Assembly (NCBI GenBank): GCA_029781595.1
Contig: JAKOWJ010000034.1
Location: forward strand, 34,211-98,210
Source: Pseudomonadota bacterium
GTDB lineage: Bacteria > Pseudomonadota > Gammaproteobacteria > Burkholderiales > Usitatibacteraceae
DNA: 64,000 bases
Direction of reading: 5' to 3'
Below the pieces are notes generated by a model that had not been told where the DNA came from, ran no database searches, and saw only the letters and a program-made list of their open reading frames with translations. Positions 63,684 through 64,000 of this stretch are shown here, one piece after another. Numbering within the stretch: the first letter of the stretch is position 1; the number at the start of each line of letters is the position of its first letter. The position numbers and the translations under genes were made by a program.

Positions 63684-64000
63684 GAGGGCACGGGCGCAGG
63701 CGACCTGCGCAGCATCTGGATGACGAAGACGGCGGCGAAGATCCCGACGCCCACGGCGTCGAGGCTCGCGAAGGGCAGGATCACCAGGGCGCCCGCCACG
63801 ACGAGCAGCGTGCGCTCCAGCCAGTTGGTCCGCCGCAGGAGCCAGCCCTGCAGGCCCGCGGCGAGCGAGGCGATGGCCACGAAGATGAGGAAGACGACCC
63901 AGGCCACCTCCCACCAGTTGCCTCCCTTGGGCAGCTGCAGGAGCACGCCCGCGCCGAGCGGGTCGAGCACGAAGAAGAACGGCACCACGAAGGCGGGCAT
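63680..64000 (-). CDS. C-terminal part of a TRAP transporter fused permease (cut by window edge)
   Basis: The last 106 residues of a membrane protein that continues past the window end. PAFVVPFFFVLDPLGAG, three further hydrophobic segments, the LERTLLVVAGALVILPF stretch and DAVGVGIFAAVFVIQML match the C-terminus of fused 4TM/12TM TRAP permeases. The Met at 64000 is internal by homology, not a start. TRAP systems import dicarboxylates or related acids with a periplasmic binding protein. Coupled to the Ldh-family gene. Confidence 0.7.
   Translation of the reverse strand: MPAFVVPFFFVLDPLGAGVLLQLPKGGNWWEVAWVVFLIFVAIASLAAGLQGWLLRRTNWLERTLLVVAGALVILPFASLDAVGVGIFAAVFVIQMLRRSPAPVPS

Noticed and set aside
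63680-64000. ATG at 64000 as a true gene start
   Set aside because: The sequence matches only the extreme C-terminus of TRAP fused permeases, so the Met is internal and the gene continues outside the window.

Overview
The window is about 70% or more G+C, densely packed and free of phage or transposase genes. It looks like a chromosomal segment of a betaproteobacterium, probably Burkholderiales-like. The evidence is a red-type (form IC) RuBisCO operon with cbbX and a divergent cbbR, a zapB-zapA-6S RNA-EVE gene order, a BPSS1780-type membrane protein, and a DUF6502/DUF5666 gene pair. Autotrophic growth through the Calvin-Benson-Bassham (CBB) cycle is the main metabolic signal.

Layout. 1-20.3 kb: speD (minus), then cbbR facing cbbL-cbbS-cbbX-cbbY-cbbF-cbbP, followed on the same strand by tkt, gap, pgk, pyk, and, after a three-gene interruption, fba and purC. 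Terminator-like hairpins and a recurrent GATAAAAT motif suggest that tkt, gap and fba are separate transcription units rather than one long operon. An antisense Hpt-domain gene lies between gap and pgk. A secreted beta-propeller protein faces a CadC-like membrane regulator between pyk and fba. 20.2-29 kb: a HAD hydrolase, two secreted proteins, a DUF6502 protein coupled to a DUF5666 lipoprotein behind two matching palindromes, an alpha/beta hydrolase, TerC, an M20 peptidase and an O-antigen-ligase-like protein. 29-34 kb (minus): TrkH/TrkA potassium uptake, a TauE/SafE carrier, an EVE protein, 6S RNA and zapA/zapB. 34-42.5 kb: a cobalamin riboswitch with a BtuB-like receptor, then a tightly overlapping lipopolysaccharide-type cluster (two GT9, two GT4, MsbA-type flippase).

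42.5-50.3 kb: a secreted trypsin-like protease, a GT2 glycosyltransferase, and the most interesting locus of the window. That locus has three small double-glycine-leader peptide genes, a hairpin, a CPBP intramembrane protease, an HlyD-type adaptor and a C39 peptidase-containing ABC exporter. It has the layout of a colicin-V/microcin-like type I secretion system, but its predicted cores are anionic, and two of them are proline-rich 39-mers behind 15-residue leaders.

50.2-64 kb: ordinary accessory and housekeeping genes: an EamA transporter, a rhodanese, two convergent S9 peptidases sharing a bidirectional terminator, DUF2784, a response regulator, plsY, folB, DUF2905, BPSS1780, ybaK, a second TauE/SafE protein, xerD, ogt, an Ldh-family oxidoreductase and the C-terminus of a TRAP transporter permease cut by the window edge.

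All functions are assigned by reading motifs and recalling families; no database search was run. Promoter and terminator calls are pattern matches only.
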